Below, one piece after another: positions 50,987 through 51,387 of a stretch of 51,387 bases of DNA (position 1 is the first letter of the stretch; each line of letters opens with the position of its first letter). The DNA is from Lachnospiraceae bacterium. Lineage in GTDB: Bacteria; Bacillota; Clostridia; Lachnospirales; Lachnospiraceae. Location of the stretch: contig JAGCVY010000102.1 of NCBI GenBank assembly GCA_017962105.1, positions 1 to 51,387 of the forward strand, read 5' to 3'. The position numbers and the translations under genes are program-made. Under the pieces are notes generated by a model that saw only the letters and a program-made list of their open reading frames with translations, made no database searches and was not told where the DNA came from.

Positions 50987-51387
50987 ATGATGAGGATCGG
51001 TACAGGATACGACGTGCACCGGCTTACAGAGGGACGCCCCTTGATCTTAGGCGGCGTGACGGTGCCTTTTGAAAAGGGATTGGACGGGCATTCCGATGCG
51101 GATGTCCTGCTCCACGCGATCATGGATGCCCTTCTCGGCGCGTGTGCCCTCGGGGATATCGGGCTTCATTTTCCGGATAAGGATCCGGAGTATGAGGGAA
51201 TTGACTCCCGGGTGCTGCTCCGGAAGGTCGGAGCGCTCATTGCAGAGCAGTGTTACCTGATCTCCAACGTGGATGCCACGATCATCGCACAGCGCCCGAA
51301 GCTTCGGGACTACATCAACGAGATGCGCGGCAATATCGCGGAGGATCTGGGGCTTTCCGTCGATCAGGTGAGCGTCAAGGCGACGAC
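50987..51387 (+). CDS. ispF: 2-C-methyl-D-erythritol 2,4-cyclodiphosphate synthase (3' end missing)
   Basis: IspF closes the cyclic diphosphate ring in the MEP isoprenoid pathway. It is the same pathway as ispH at 4.8 kb. About 133 of the usual 155-160 residues are present. The start [13 protein letters not shown] carries the zinc ligands Asp and His, followed by [21 protein letters not shown] split as LGGVTVPF and [23 protein letters not shown] and, at the window end, VSVKAT. The start may be ATG 50987 or 50990; CGGAG lies about 10 bases upstream. The gene runs off the window. Confidence 0.96.
   Translation, partial: MMRIGTGYDVHRLTEGRPLILGGVTVPFEKGLDGHSDADVLLHAIMDALLGACALGDIGLHFPDKDPEYEGIDSRVLLRKVGALIAEQCYLISNVDATIIAQRPKLRDYINEMRGNIAEDLGLSVDQVSVKAT

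Larger units (their letters stand above)
5285..51175. repeat. Dispersed octamer ATTTTCCG / CGGAAAAT, about 34 copies
   Basis: Hand count of first positions: plus orientation at 5371, 9243, 11103, 12147, 12882, 15676, 22413, 24925, 25297, 26244, 33426, 34164, 36658, 41484, 42589, 45505, 46065, 47725, 49720, 51168. Complement at 5285, 14015, 14142, 21449, 21479, 23748, 23822, 24669, 26374, 28127, 41081, 45430, 46465, 50797. About half are preceded by C, and nine read GCATTTTCCG. Coding copies occur in all three frames (for example I-F-R, F-S, F-P). Single-base variants such as ATTTTCCC, ATTTTCCA or GTTTTCCG occur only about one to four times each. Copies are absent from the decarboxylase operon and from the first 5 kb. 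Confidence 0.65.

Overview
The window is a GC-rich (by eye about 55-58%), gene-dense piece of a bacterial chromosome. It looks like an anaerobic Gram-positive of the class Clostridia, most likely a member of the Lachnospiraceae. The evidence is the fused ispH-rpsA gene, a Na+-pumping decarboxylase operon with a separate biotin carrier, a DUF2953 gene followed by gerW/ytfJ (a spore-germination family), a minimal two-gene SufC/SufB-like Fe-S operon, consensus sigma-A type promoters, strong Shine-Dalgarno sites and a Bacillus-type LexA box before recA. I see no transposase, integrase, phage gene or CRISPR array, so most of the window is core chromosome.

Layout. 1-6.9 kb: folD (5' end missing), rimO, pgsA, an HI0933-type flavoprotein, cmk and ispH-rpsA, mostly joined by ATGA/GTGA overlaps. 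7.0-13.9 kb: plsX, acpP, rnc, smc, ftsY (lipid synthesis, RNA processing, chromosome organisation, membrane targeting). 14.2-15.9 kb: recA-recX under an SOS promoter. 16.0-21.4 kb: a five-gene Na+-translocating decarboxylase operon. 21.6-22.9 kb: a membrane-anchored HTH regulator and a zinc-ribbon protein with an early in-frame stop. 23.0-26.3 kb: a cysteine desulfurase and a 676-residue methyltransferase with an unrecognised N-terminal half. 26.3-28.9 kb (minus strand): rqcH and a PHP phosphatase. 29.1-33.4 kb: a rhomboid-like membrane protein, two unknown proteins, DUF2953 and gerW. 33.5-38.1 kb: rpmB, an Asp23 protein, a fakA-like kinase and recG. 38.2-44.0 kb: three genes for membrane glycosylation (two large multi-pass proteins around a polyprenyl-phosphate glycosyltransferase). 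44.1-45.4 kb (minus): a CorC/HlyC protein. 45.6-48.7 kb: sufC/sufB-like genes, a lipoprotein metallo-hydrolase and cdd. 48.8-49.6 kb: tRNA-Met and a histidine phosphatase. 49.7-50.7 kb (minus): a membrane-tethered barnase with its barstar. 51 kb: the start of ispF.

The most unusual signal is not a gene. The octamer ATTTTCCG (or its complement CGGAAAAT) occurs about 34 times in 51 kb by hand count, against roughly one expected from base composition. It appears on both strands, in all three reading frames and in intergenic DNA, and several copies overlap the -35 region of predicted promoters. Its density resembles that of DNA uptake or other genome-wide signal sequences.

Other points of interest are: an internal promoter and ribosome-binding site in ispH-rpsA placed to make free ribosomal protein S1; a Na+ pump with two different carboxyltransferases sharing one biotin carrier; a beta subunit with an insertion of about 155 residues; and a barnase displayed on a Pro/Thr stalk. 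All assignments come from reading the translations and motifs. No database search was possible.
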